Shown here: positions 41,810 to 49,602 of the stretch, in pieces
Position numbering within the stretch: the stretch's first letter is position 1
Layout of the letters: every line of letters begins with the position of its first letter
Source: Chromatiales bacterium
Lineage (GTDB): Bacteria > Pseudomonadota > Gammaproteobacteria > Steroidobacterales > GCA-2729495
DNA: 64,000 nt
Reading direction: 5' to 3'
Assembly: GCA_016789885.1 (NCBI GenBank)
Contig: JAEUPZ010000028.1
Coordinates: 1-64,000 of the forward strand
Program-made: the position numbers and the translations under genes
The notes under the pieces: model-generated
What the model saw: only the letters and a program-made list of their open reading frames with translations
Databases searched by the model: none
Told to the model about the DNA's origin: nothing

Positions 41810-42517
41810 ATGTCGCTCAAGCATCGCGCGTCGTCCCTCGCTGCCGTCTTCATGGCGCTCGTCGCCGCGGGCTGCGCTTCCACGCCCCGGGGGCCCAGCG
41901 AGTGGGATGGCCTCGTCCGCCAGCCCGATAGCCGCTTCAACGCGGTGTTCGTCCGGCCCGACGCCGAGATCCCGAGCTACGCCAGCATCATCCTGGCCCC
42001 TGCGACGGTGCAGTTCGCGCGCAACTGGGACCCGAACCGTGGCGGGCGCAGCGCGTCGCGGCGGCTCGACAGTGGCGACATCCTCGCCATCAAGGAAAAC
42101 CTCGCCACCATGGTCGGCGAAATCTTCGGCGAGGAACTGGCCGCCGGCGGCTACCCGATCGTCACCGAGCCAGGCCCCGACACGCTGCTGGTGATCCCCG
42201 CCATCATCGACCTCTACGTCACGGCCCCGGACACCATGAGCGCCGGCCGCAGCCGCACCTACACGGCCAACTCCGGCCGCATGACGCTGGTGCTGGAGGT
42301 GCGCGACTCGGTCACCGGCGAGACCCTGGCCAGGGTCGTCGACGGCCGGTCTGGCCGCAACTCCTCGATCATGAACGTCACGAACCGGGTTACCAACACC
42401 GCCGACGCGCGCCGCATCGTGCGGACATGGTCGCAGGCCCTGGTCAGCGCCCTCGACAGCCTCTACAAGTCAGGGCCCGCGCCGGCAGCGGGTGCCGCAG
42501 TCCAGGGAGGCACCTGA
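41810..42517 (+). CDS. DUF3313-type lipoprotein
   Basis: A 235-residue protein with a lipoprotein signal ending VAAGC (Cys22). RFNAVFVRPDAEIPSYASIILAPATVQFA and LLVIPAIIDLYVTAPD match the layout of DUF3313 outer-membrane lipoproteins, whose function is unknown. ATG 41810 follows CCAGGGG; an upstream ATG at 41780 would lengthen the N-region by ten residues. The gene has its own promoter at the end of the LysR gene. Confidence 0.8.
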   Translation: MSLKHRASSLAAVFMALVAAGCASTPRGPSEWDGLVRQPDSRFNAVFVRPDAEIPSYASIILAPATVQFARNWDPNRGGRSASRRLDSGDILAIKENLATMVGEIFGEELAAGGYPIVTEPGPDTLLVIPAIIDLYVTAPDTMSAGRSRTYTANSGRMTLVLEVRDSVTGETLARVVDGRSGRNSSIMNVTNRVTNTADARRIVRTWSQALVSALDSLYKSGPAPAAGAAVQGGT

Positions 42518-42786
42518 CAGCGGGACCATTCCCCCTGCTGCGGCCCGACGTCCCGGCCACCGGGCGCGGCCGCTCCACCCTCCCGAGGGGGGCCAGGCCC
42601 GCACACGTTTGCACCACCGCGCTGCACAGGTCACGATGAGCCTGCCAGCGGCGCCGCGACTCCTGGATGCGCCGCGCAGCATTCCGGCGGTCAGGGTGGC
42701 GCGCCGGACGACGGTTACATGAGTGTGGGGGACGGAGCCACCGCACGCGGCAAGTTCAACAACGGCAATCACAGGCACACCGACAG

Positions 42787-44223
42787 ATGAGCGAATCCAC
42801 AGTCCAGAAGCTGGCCCTCCCGGCCCTGATCGCGATGGTCGTCGGGTCGATGATCGGCTCCGGCATCTTCACGCTGCCCTCGCGGTTCGCCGGGGCCACC
42901 GGCGTCTTCGGCGCGCTCATCGCCTGGGTCATCGCCGCGGGCGGCATGCTGATGCTGGCCTTCGTCTTCCAGACGCTCGCCGCGCGCAAGCCGGACATCG
43001 ACTCCGGCATCTTCGCCTACGCCAAGTACGGCTTCGGCGAGTACTGGGGCTTCGCGGCAGCCGTGGGCTTCTGGATCGGCACCTGCGTGGGCAACGTCTC
43101 GTACTGGGTGCTGATCAAGTCGACGCTGGGCGCCTTCTTCCCGGTGTTCGGCGACGGCAACACGCTGGCCGCGGTGGCCGTGGCGTCGGTGCTGGTGTGG
43201 GGCTTCCATTTCCTGATCCTGCGCGGCGTGCAGGGGGCTGCCGGCATCAACAAGATCGTCACGGTCGCCAAGATCGTGCCGCTGCTGGTGTTCGTGGTGG
43301 TGCTGCTGTTCAACTTCGACGCCCAGACCTTCGCCGACAACCTCTGGGGCGGCCCCGAGACCGAGAAGACCTTCAGCTCGATCTGGACGCAGGTGCGCCA
43401 GACCATGCTGGTCACGGTATTCGTCTTCATCGGCATCGAGGCCGCGAGCGTGTATTCACGCTACGCCATCAAGCGCGAGGACGTGGGCCGGGCGACGGTG
43501 ATCGGCTTCATGATCGTCACCTCGCTGCTCGTCGCCGTCACGGTGCTCTCGTTCGGCGTCCTGCCACGCGAGGAGATCGCGGCCATGCGGGCGCCATCGG
43601 TGGCGGGCGTGCTGGCGGCGATGGTCGGGCCGTGGGGCGCCGTGTTCATCAGCGCCGGCCTGATCGTCTCGGTGCTGGGCGCCTACCTCGCCTGGTCGCT
43701 GCTGGCCGCCGAGGTGCCCTACCTGGCGGCGAAGTACGCGCTGTTCCCCAAGTATTTCGAGAAGACCAACGAGGCCAAGGTGCCGGTCAACTCGCTGCTG
43801 CTCACGAACATCGTCGTGCAGGTATTCCTGGTCGTCACGATGTTCACGACCTACGCCTTCAAGCTGGCGCTGGAGCTGACCAGCGCGCTCACGCTGATCC
43901 CCTACCTGCTGGTGGCCGCTTACGCGCTCAAGCTCGCCTACACGGGGGAAACCTACGAGAAGGACGCCGGCGCGCGCCGGAACGAGCTGATCGTGGCCGG
44001 GATCGCGACGTTCTATTCGATGCTGATGATCTACTCCGGCGGCCTGAAGTACATCCTGCTGTCGGCGCTGATCTACCTGCCGGCGACGCTGCTCTTCTGG
44101 CGCGCCCGCAAGGATGCCGGCAAGCCCGTGTTCTCGCAGAGCGAGACGATCCTGTTCGGCCTGATCGCCATCGGCGCCGTCATCGCGCTGTGGGCGCTGG
44201 CCACCGGACAGATCGCCGTCTGA
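42787..44223 (+). CDS. arcD: arginine/ornithine antiporter-like amino acid permease
   Basis: A 478-residue APC-superfamily transporter with about 12 helices. It has the APC helix-1 motif (GSMIGSGIFTLPSRFAG, residues 20-36) and the ArcD-like FVFIGIEAASVYSRYAIKREDVGRAT in the middle. A close pairing with the arginine deiminase gene 81 bases downstream supports arginine uptake in exchange for citrulline or ornithine. ATG 42787 is the start. The 269 bases before it show no gene and no recognisable FNR/ANR box. Confidence 0.9.
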   Translation: MSESTVQKLALPALIAMVVGSMIGSGIFTLPSRFAGATGVFGALIAWVIAAGGMLMLAFVFQTLAARKPDIDSGIFAYAKYGFGEYWGFAAAVGFWIGTCVGNVSYWVLIKSTLGAFFPVFGDGNTLAAVAVASVLVWGFHFLILRGVQGAAGINKIVTVAKIVPLLVFVVVLLFNFDAQTFADNLWGGPETEKTFSSIWTQVRQTMLVTVFVFIGIEAASVYSRYAIKREDVGRATVIGFMIVTSLLVAVTVLSFGVLPREEIAAMRAPSVAGVLAAMVGPWGAVFISAGLIVSVLGAYLAWSLLAAEVPYLAAKYALFPKYFEKTNEAKVPVNSLLLTNIVVQVFLVVTMFTTYAFKLALELTSALTLIPYLLVAAYALKLAYTGETYEKDAGARRNELIVAGIATFYSMLMIYSGGLKYILLSALIYLPATLLFWRARKDAGKPVFSQSETILFGLIAIGAVIALWALATGQIAV

Positions 44224-44304
44224 CCTGACCCTGGCGCGGGCCGGTGGCGGCGCATCCCCGCCGCGGCCGGCCCGCCGCCGAAACCTCGACAAGGAGCAAC
44301 AAGA

Positions 44305-45561
44305 ATGACCGAAAACACCCCCGCCTTCGGCGTCCACTCGGAAGTCGGCCAGCTGCGACTCGTGATGGTCTGCGCGCCCGGCCGCGCCCACCAGCGCCTC
44401 ACGCCCTCGAACAACGACCGCCTGCTGTTCGACGACGTGATCTGGGTCGAGACCGCCAAGCGCGACCACTTCGACTTCATGCAGAAGATGCGTGACCGCG
44501 GCATCGAGGTGGTCGAGATGCACAACATGCTCGCCGAGACGGTGGCGATCCCCGAGGCGAAGAAGTGGATCCTCGACAACCAGATCACCGCCAACGAGGT
44601 CGGCATCAGCCTGATGGCCGAAACGCGCGCCTACCTCGAGACCCTCGACAGCCGCGCGCTGGCCGAGACGCTGATCGGCGGCCTCTCGACATACGACGTT
44701 CCTGAAGACTTCGGCGGCGAGCCGCTGAAGCTGGCGCGCGAGGCCAACTCCGGCGTGGCCGAGTACCTGCTGCCACCGCTGCCGAACACCCTCTACACGC
44801 GCGACACGACCTGCTGGATCTACGGCGGCGTCACGCTGAACCCGCTGTTCTGGCCGGCGCGGCACGAGGAAACCATCCTCACCACCTCGATCTACAGGTT
44901 CCACCCCCGCTTCGCCGGCAAGGTGAAGGTGTGGTGGGGCGACCCGACGAAGAACTGGGGGCTGTCGACCCTGGAGGGCGGCGACGTGATGCCGATCGGC
45001 AAGGGCATCGTGCTCATCGGCATGAGCGAACGCACCTCGCGCCAGGCCATCGAGCAGGTTTCCAAGGCGCTGTTCGAGCAGAAGGCCGCCCAGCGCGTGA
45101 TGATCTGCGCCATGCCGAAGCTGCGCGCGGCCATGCACCTCGACACGGTCTTCACGTTCGCCGACCGTGACTGCGTGCTGCAGTACCCGGACATCATGGA
45201 CCACGTGCAGACCTTCTCCGTGTACCCGTCCGACAAGCCGGCCGGCATCGAGATCCGCAAGGACGAAGGCCGCTTCGCCGAGGTGGTCGGCAAGGCATTG
45301 GGCGTCAAGAAGATGCGCATCATCGAGACGGGCGGCAATGCCTACATGCGCGAGCGTACCCAGTGGGACAGCGGCGCGAACCTGGTGTGCGCCTCGCCGG
45401 GCGTCGTGTTCGCCTACGACCGCAACACCTATACGAACGCGCTGCTGCGCAAGGCCGGCGTCGAGGTCATCGAGATCGACGGGTCGGAACTGGGCCGCGG
45501 CCGCGGCGGCGGCCACTGCATGACCTGCCCCATCATCCGCGACCCGGTTGATTTCGGCTGA
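44305..45561 (+). CDS. arcA: arginine deiminase
   Basis: A 418-residue cytoplasmic enzyme that hydrolyses arginine to citrulline and ammonia. Family motifs are complete: [13 protein letters not shown] near 165-177, the HLDTVFTF segment with the catalytic His, EIRKDEGRF, and the C-terminal [10 protein letters not shown] with the nucleophile Cys at about 406. A strong AAGGAG precedes ATG 44305. The usual partners arcB (ornithine carbamoyltransferase) and arcC (carbamate kinase) are not adjacent, so ATP generation by the full pathway is not shown here. A large hairpin follows the gene. Confidence 0.96.
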   Translation: MTENTPAFGVHSEVGQLRLVMVCAPGRAHQRLTPSNNDRLLFDDVIWVETAKRDHFDFMQKMRDRGIEVVEMHNMLAETVAIPEAKKWILDNQITANEVGISLMAETRAYLETLDSRALAETLIGGLSTYDVPEDFGGEPLKLAREANSGVAEYLLPPLPNTLYTRDTTCWIYGGVTLNPLFWPARHEETILTTSIYRFHPRFAGKVKVWWGDPTKNWGLSTLEGGDVMPIGKGIVLIGMSERTSRQAIEQVSKALFEQKAAQRVMICAMPKLRAAMHLDTVFTFADRDCVLQYPDIMDHVQTFSVYPSDKPAGIEIRKDEGRFAEVVGKALGVKKMRIIETGGNAYMRERTQWDSGANLVCASPGVVFAYDRNTYTNALLRKAGVEVIEIDGSELGRGRGGGHCMTCPIIRDPVDFG

Positions 45562-45595
45562 GCCCAAGGCGGCCCGCGGCCGCCATGACGTGAAG

Positions 45596-45624
45596 GGGCC
45601 CCGGCGTCGGCGACGCCGGGGCCC
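45596..45624 (+). terminator. 13-bp terminator hairpin after arcA
   Basis: A perfect 13-bp stem (GGGCCCCGGCGTC with its complement) and 3-base GGC loop begin about 35 bases after the arcA stop. It probably ends the arcDA transcript; a T-run is lacking. The rest of the 222-base gap before the next gene shows no credible gene. Confidence 0.7.
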
Positions 45625-45783
45625 GCTCGCGGCCTCACTGCCGCCGGGCCGGGTGGACGAGCGCACGCGCGACGCCATCCCCAGCCTGGTGCCGCTGGTG
45701 AGGGCGCTCCCCGGCGCGAGGGCCTGGACGACAGGCCAGCCGCCACGCCCGATCCCCGCACTCCCGGTCCAGCCCTGAGGATC

Positions 45784-46929
45784 ATGACCATGAAGAACGC
45801 GACTGCCACATTCGCCTGCCTCGCGTCCCTGGCCCTCATGGGCCCGCCAGCGACGGCGGCCACCGTCTACACGGGTGACGTCATCGGGGGGAAGCGCGTC
45901 ATCAGCGCCCTCGACGTCAACGACCTCGACGCCGGGAGGAAGCACAGCTTCTACTTCCAGGGCGTGCAGATGGGCACCGGCCAGCACTGGTACCTGCCGG
46001 TGGTGGTCGCGAAGGGCGCCAGGCCCGGCAAGAAGATCCTGCTCATCAGCGGCGTGCACGGCGACGAGGTGAGCCCTGTGGATGCCGTGCAGCGGACGAT
46101 GGCGGCCCTCGATCCCGCCCGGATGGCGGGCACGGTAACGGCCGTCTTCGACGTCTCGCGCCCCTCGAAGGAAGGCGTGACGCGGATGTGGCCGATCGCC
46201 CAGTGGGGTGGCCAGCTCATCGACCTCAACCGCGTGTGGCCCGGCAACGAGTCCGGCGGCAATGCCCCGACGCAGCACGCGGGGCTGGTCTTCAACCGCC
46301 TGTTCAAGCCGAATGCCGACTACGCGCTCGACTACCACACGGCGGCGACGGGTGGCGACTTCACGGCCTTCATCTTCGCGAAGCTGGGCAAGCCCGAAAT
46401 CCGCGCCATGGCGGAGCTCTTCCCCATCGAACAGATCAAGAACGACCCGGGCTTTCCGGGCACGCTCGAAACATCGCTGGTGGAGGCGGGCATCCCGGCC
46501 CTCACCATCGAGATCGGCGGCCCCCGCAGCTACGACCGGCGAATGATCCCGCTGTTCGTCGAGGGCGGGCTCAACGTACTCCGGCTGCACGGCGTGATCC
46601 CGGGGCCCCTGGGCCGGACCGCCAAGGAGGCCGGCACGTTCTACGGCGACGCCTTCCACACGGTCCGGGCGACCCACGGCGGGTTCCTCGAGCTGCTGGT
46701 GGACCTGCGCGACAAGGTCAAGGCGGGCCAGAAGGTCGCCATCCAGCGCAACTCCTTCGGCGAGGTCGTGACGGAGTACGTGAGCGACGTCGCCGGCGAG
46801 GTCTCCACGATCCAGCGCGACGCCATGATCGAGCCGGGCACCCGGGTCGTGCAGATCCTCTACGACAGCCCGGACCCGACCTGCGATGGCGACGGCTGTG
46901 GCGAGGACGATCCCGACTACATCGAGTGA
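45784..46929 (+). CDS. exported AstE/aspartoacylase-like zinc carboxypeptidase-family protein
   Basis: A 381-residue protein with a signal peptide (to about residue 22, MGPPATAA). It has a succinylglutamate desuccinylase/aspartoacylase (M14-like) domain: zinc motif SGVHGDEVSPVDA (His-xx-Glu), LDYHTAATGGDF for the third zinc ligand, and a C-terminal beta domain. Family enzymes cleave N-acyl amino acids or C-terminal amino acids. Export to the periplasm, next to an arginine transporter and deiminase, suggests release of arginine from acyl- or peptidyl-arginine; this is inference. ATG 45784 or 45790 could start it. It is followed 23 bases later by a TPR/beta-barrel gene. Confidence 0.85.
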   Translation: MTMKNATATFACLASLALMGPPATAATVYTGDVIGGKRVISALDVNDLDAGRKHSFYFQGVQMGTGQHWYLPVVVAKGARPGKKILLISGVHGDEVSPVDAVQRTMAALDPARMAGTVTAVFDVSRPSKEGVTRMWPIAQWGGQLIDLNRVWPGNESGGNAPTQHAGLVFNRLFKPNADYALDYHTAATGGDFTAFIFAKLGKPEIRAMAELFPIEQIKNDPGFPGTLETSLVEAGIPALTIEIGGPRSYDRRMIPLFVEGGLNVLRLHGVIPGPLGRTAKEAGTFYGDAFHTVRATHGGFLELLVDLRDKVKAGQKVAIQRNSFGEVVTEYVSDVAGEVSTIQRDAMIEPGTRVVQILYDSPDPTCDGDGCGEDDPDYIE

Positions 46930-46952
46930 CCGGCCAAAGGGCATTGATCCAC

Positions 46953-48188
46953 ATGCGCAGTGAATCCGTACGGGTGCGTGACTGGCGCCGGGGCGCCCGG
47001 ACGCTGGCCCTGGTGGTGGCAGCCGTGGCCGGCCTCGCGGGCCACGCGATGGCGGCGCCGGACGAGGCCGCGCTCCAGCGGGGCCGGGACCTCCTGGCGG
47101 CCGGCCAGCCGGCCGAGGCGAAGCAGGCCTTCCAGGCGGCCCTGGACGCCGACCCGGGCTCCGTCGAGGCGCACCTGGGCCTCGGGCGCGCCTACTACGC
47201 GATGGGCGAGTACGCCCGGGCCGTCATCGAGTTCAGGTCGGTACTGAACCTCGACAACCTGCCACGCGACCTGCAGACCCAGGCCGAGGCCTATGACAGC
47301 GTCGCGGCGGAATACACCACGGGCGCCTGGTCGCCGTTCTTCTACGGGGAGACCGGCGTCGGCGTGTACCGCGAGAACAGCTCCGACTCCACGGACCTCT
47401 TCGGCGGCGCCGGCAACCACGACACCTTCCTGCCCGTCCGGGCGGGCGGCGGCTGGAGCAAGTCCGTGACCGAGCGCCACTCCTTCAACGGCACGCTCGA
47501 CTACCGCTTCCGCTGGTACGACGACAAGGACCGGCGCAACGACTCCGACCTGCGCTGGAACTTCAACCTTGCCCGGCCGGTGGACGACGACAACCTGCGC
47601 TTCGGCGTCCGCGGCCGCGTGAGCTACCGCGGTGATGGCAACTACCGCAACGACTGGGGTCTGTTCGGCACCTACGAACTGGGCTTTGGCGAGAACGACC
47701 GCGTCGCCGTGACCGGCGAGGTGCGCGAGCGCCGCTACCCCAGCGGCCCGCTCCGCAGCCGGACCCGCGACATCGCGCAGCTCACGGCAAACTGGACGCA
47801 CTCTCTCAACGACGGCCGCACGTCCTTCGGGCTGGGCGGCAGCGTGGGCCAGGAGTGGTCCACCCAGGAGCGCATCGACGGCGACGCGTCGACCTGGGGA
47901 TTCAACGGCGACTTCAACCACTCCTTCAGCAACACGCTCAACTTCTTCCTGTGGTTCGCCTACGAGAACGAGGGCTTCGACGAAGAGCGGCCCGACTTCA
48001 CCACCGACGAGGACCTGCTGGTCCAGCGCACCGATGATCTCTGGTACCTGGGCGGCGGCCTGGTCTGGACCTTCGCCCCTGGCTGGACGCTGCGGCCGAC
48101 GGTCGAGTACGACTACGAGGACAGCAACATTCCGGCGCTCACCTACAGCAAGACCGAGGTCTGGCTGACGGTCCGCAAGCAGCTCTAG
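46953..48188 (+). CDS. TPR plus outer-membrane beta-barrel protein, Slam (DUF560)-like
   Basis: A 411-residue protein with a signal peptide (LAGHAMAA, about residue 30) and two tetratricopeptide units (AALQRGRDLLAAGQPAEAKQ and VEAHLGLGRAYYAMGEYARA). The link LPRDLQTQAEAY leads into a barrel of alternating beta strands ending in WLTVRKQL. This layout is that of surface lipoprotein assembly modulators, which move lipoproteins to the cell surface. The N-terminal TPR part is shorter than in Neisseria Slam, so the assignment is tentative. It probably shares a transcript with the exported AstE-like gene; ATG 46953 is preferred over TTG 46944. Confidence 0.7.
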   Translation: MRSESVRVRDWRRGARTLALVVAAVAGLAGHAMAAPDEAALQRGRDLLAAGQPAEAKQAFQAALDADPGSVEAHLGLGRAYYAMGEYARAVIEFRSVLNLDNLPRDLQTQAEAYDSVAAEYTTGAWSPFFYGETGVGVYRENSSDSTDLFGGAGNHDTFLPVRAGGGWSKSVTERHSFNGTLDYRFRWYDDKDRRNDSDLRWNFNLARPVDDDNLRFGVRGRVSYRGDGNYRNDWGLFGTYELGFGENDRVAVTGEVRERRYPSGPLRSRTRDIAQLTANWTHSLNDGRTSFGLGGSVGQEWSTQERIDGDASTWGFNGDFNHSFSNTLNFFLWFAYENEGFDEERPDFTTDEDLLVQRTDDLWYLGGGLVWTFAPGWTLRPTVEYDYEDSNIPALTYSKTEVWLTVRKQL

Positions 48189-48213
48189 TACCGGCGACGA
48201 CGGGCTGCCGCCA

Positions 48214-48234
48214 CACGGTTGCGCGTGAACCGTG
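48214..48234. terminator. hairpin after the TPR/barrel gene
   Basis: CACGGTT and AACCGTG form a perfect 7-bp stem with a 7-base loop, 26 bases past the stop. No T-run follows. Confidence 0.4.
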
Positions 48235-48261
48235 GGTAGCGGAATATTCGCCAGCAACTCC

Positions 48262-48284
48262 GGGTGCCGCAGGGCTCGGCACCC
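48262..48284 (+). promoter_or_regulatory. hairpin in the leader of the glycine-zipper gene
   Basis: GGGTGCC and GGCACCC pair with a 9-base loop, 40 bases before the ATG at 48325. It may be a second part of a terminator or a structured 5' leader. The AT-rich GGAATATTCG just before it could belong to the promoter. Confidence 0.35.
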
Positions 48285-48324
48285 CACGCTTCCCCCAGTC
48301 AACCACGCCACCCGGGAGACCCCC

Positions 48325-48888
48325 ATGAAGACTCGCCTGCAGGTCATTGCATCGGTCGCCGCCCTCGGCACCGTGCTGTTCGCGCTCGAGGCTGGCGCAG
48401 CCAGCAGCATCAGCTACGGCCGCATCACGGCCGTGCGCCAGGTCAACATCCAGAACGAGGGCGCGACGGCCGCCGGAACGCTGGTCGGCGGCGCCCTCGG
48501 CGTCGCCTCCGGCTCGGGCCAGTCGCGCAGCAACCGGGCCCTGCGCGGCATCGGTGGCGCCGCGGTGGGCGGCCGTGTCGCCGGCGCGGCCGGGTCCTCG
48601 ACGGGCTTCGAGTACACGGTCCTCACCGGCGGCACCAATACCTTCCGCGTCGTCACGGAGCAGGCGGGCCTGCGGGTCGGCGACTGCGTGTCCGTCGAGC
48701 GGGGCCAGTGGAGCAACATCCGGCTCGCCCCCGATGAGCGCTGCGACGCTGCCATGGCGCGGGGCGCGCCCGAGGACGTCGCCGCGGCCGAGGCCTGCGA
48801 ACAGGCGAAGCGCCAGCTGCTCGAGGCGAACACCGACGCGGACTTCGACCGCGCCGAGCGGCGCATGCGCCTGCTGTGCGGTGACTGA
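48325..48888 (+). CDS. glycine-zipper (SlyB-like) envelope protein
   Basis: A 187-residue exported protein. The signal peptide ends near ALEAGAA (residue 26). The Rick_17kDa_Anti-like glycine-zipper segment GTLVGGALGVASGSG and GIGGAAVGGRVAGAAG (about 52-92) is followed by a basic beta domain and a Cys-containing helical C-terminus. SlyB and its relatives are lipoproteins; this one has no lipobox, so it would be anchored only by the zipper helices. It stands as a single gene between hairpins. Confidence 0.8.
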   Translation: MKTRLQVIASVAALGTVLFALEAGAASSISYGRITAVRQVNIQNEGATAAGTLVGGALGVASGSGQSRSNRALRGIGGAAVGGRVAGAAGSSTGFEYTVLTGGTNTFRVVTEQAGLRVGDCVSVERGQWSNIRLAPDERCDAAMARGAPEDVAAAEACEQAKRQLLEANTDADFDRAERRMRLLCGD

Positions 48889-48894
48889 TCCGGG

Positions 48895-48946
48895 GCGGGT
48901 GGCGCGCGGCGCGACGACCGGCTCGTCGCGTCCGCCCGCCACCCGC
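48895..48946 (+). terminator. nested terminator-type hairpin
   Basis: The outer stem GCGGGTGGC (48895-48903) pairs with GCCACCCGC (48938-48946). An inner stem GCGACGA (48911-48917) pairs with TCGTCGC (48923-48929). It begins six bases after the glycine-zipper gene stop and separates it from the SYLF gene. Confidence 0.6.
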
Positions 48947-49035
48947 GCTGGCCTTCCCCGCACTCCCGCGCCGGGACCGGCCCCGGCACCGCCGGGCGCG
49001 CTTCCCGGCTTCCCAGACCCAACCCAGGTTGCTCC

Positions 49036-49602
49036 ATGAACAAGCGGCTCTTCATTGCTTCGCTGGCAGCAGCGGCGGCCCTCGCCTCCGGCTGCACGGT
49101 CACAGGCTCCGGCGGCGGCGACCCGGCAGCGCGCCGCAGGGCCATCGACGCGGACATCGACAGCGCGCTGTCCACGCTCCACCAGCAGGTGCCGGGCTCC
49201 CAGGATCTCGCCGGCCGCGCCGCCGGGGTGCTGGTATTCCCCAACGTGCTGGAGGCCGGCTTCATGTTCGGCGCCTCGCGCGGCCAGGGGGCGCTGCGCG
49301 TCGGCGGAAACACGGTGAGCTATCACGCGACCACCAGCGGCTCCTTCGGCCTGCAGGCGGGTGCGCAGTCCACGGCCGTGTTCGTGCTCTTCATGACGCA
49401 GGAGTCGCTGGACCGATTCCGGAACAGCAGTGGCTGGACCGTCGGCGCCGACGCCTCGGTCACGCTGCTCTCGGTCGGTGCTTCGGCCCAGATGACGACG
49501 GCAACGGTGCAGCAGCCGGTGGTGGGCTACGTGCTGTCGAACCGCGGCCTGATGGCCGGCATCTCGCTCGACGGCGCGCGCGTAACGACACTGAACCTGT
49601 GA
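49036..49602 (+). CDS. SYLF-domain lipoprotein (lipid-binding, YSC84-like)
   Basis: A 188-residue lipoprotein (signal ending ALASGC, Cys20) consisting of one SYLF domain. AGVLVFPNVLEAGFMFGASRGQGAL is the diagnostic helix-strand. GSFGLQAGAQSTAVFVLFMTQESL and a C-terminal NRGLMAGISLDGARVTTL follow. Eukaryotic SYLF proteins bind phosphoinositides; bacterial ones are periplasmic and poorly studied. The last bases overlap the phospholipase gene (GTGA, 49599-49602), tying it to OMPLA. Confidence 0.92.
   Translation: MNKRLFIASLAAAAALASGCTVTGSGGGDPAARRRAIDADIDSALSTLHQQVPGSQDLAGRAAGVLVFPNVLEAGFMFGASRGQGALRVGGNTVSYHATTSGSFGLQAGAQSTAVFVLFMTQESLDRFRNSSGWTVGADASVTLLSVGASAQMTTATVQQPVVGYVLSNRGLMAGISLDGARVTTLNL

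Noticed and set aside
42518..42786. FNR/ANR box expected upstream of an arginine deiminase operon
   Set aside because: I looked for TTGAT-N4-ATCAA and close variants and found none; oxygen control is not supported by this sequence.
45562..45783. Possible small gene between arcA and the exported AstE-like gene
   Set aside because: The frame reads through the terminator hairpin and is Arg/Pro-rich without a ribosome site.
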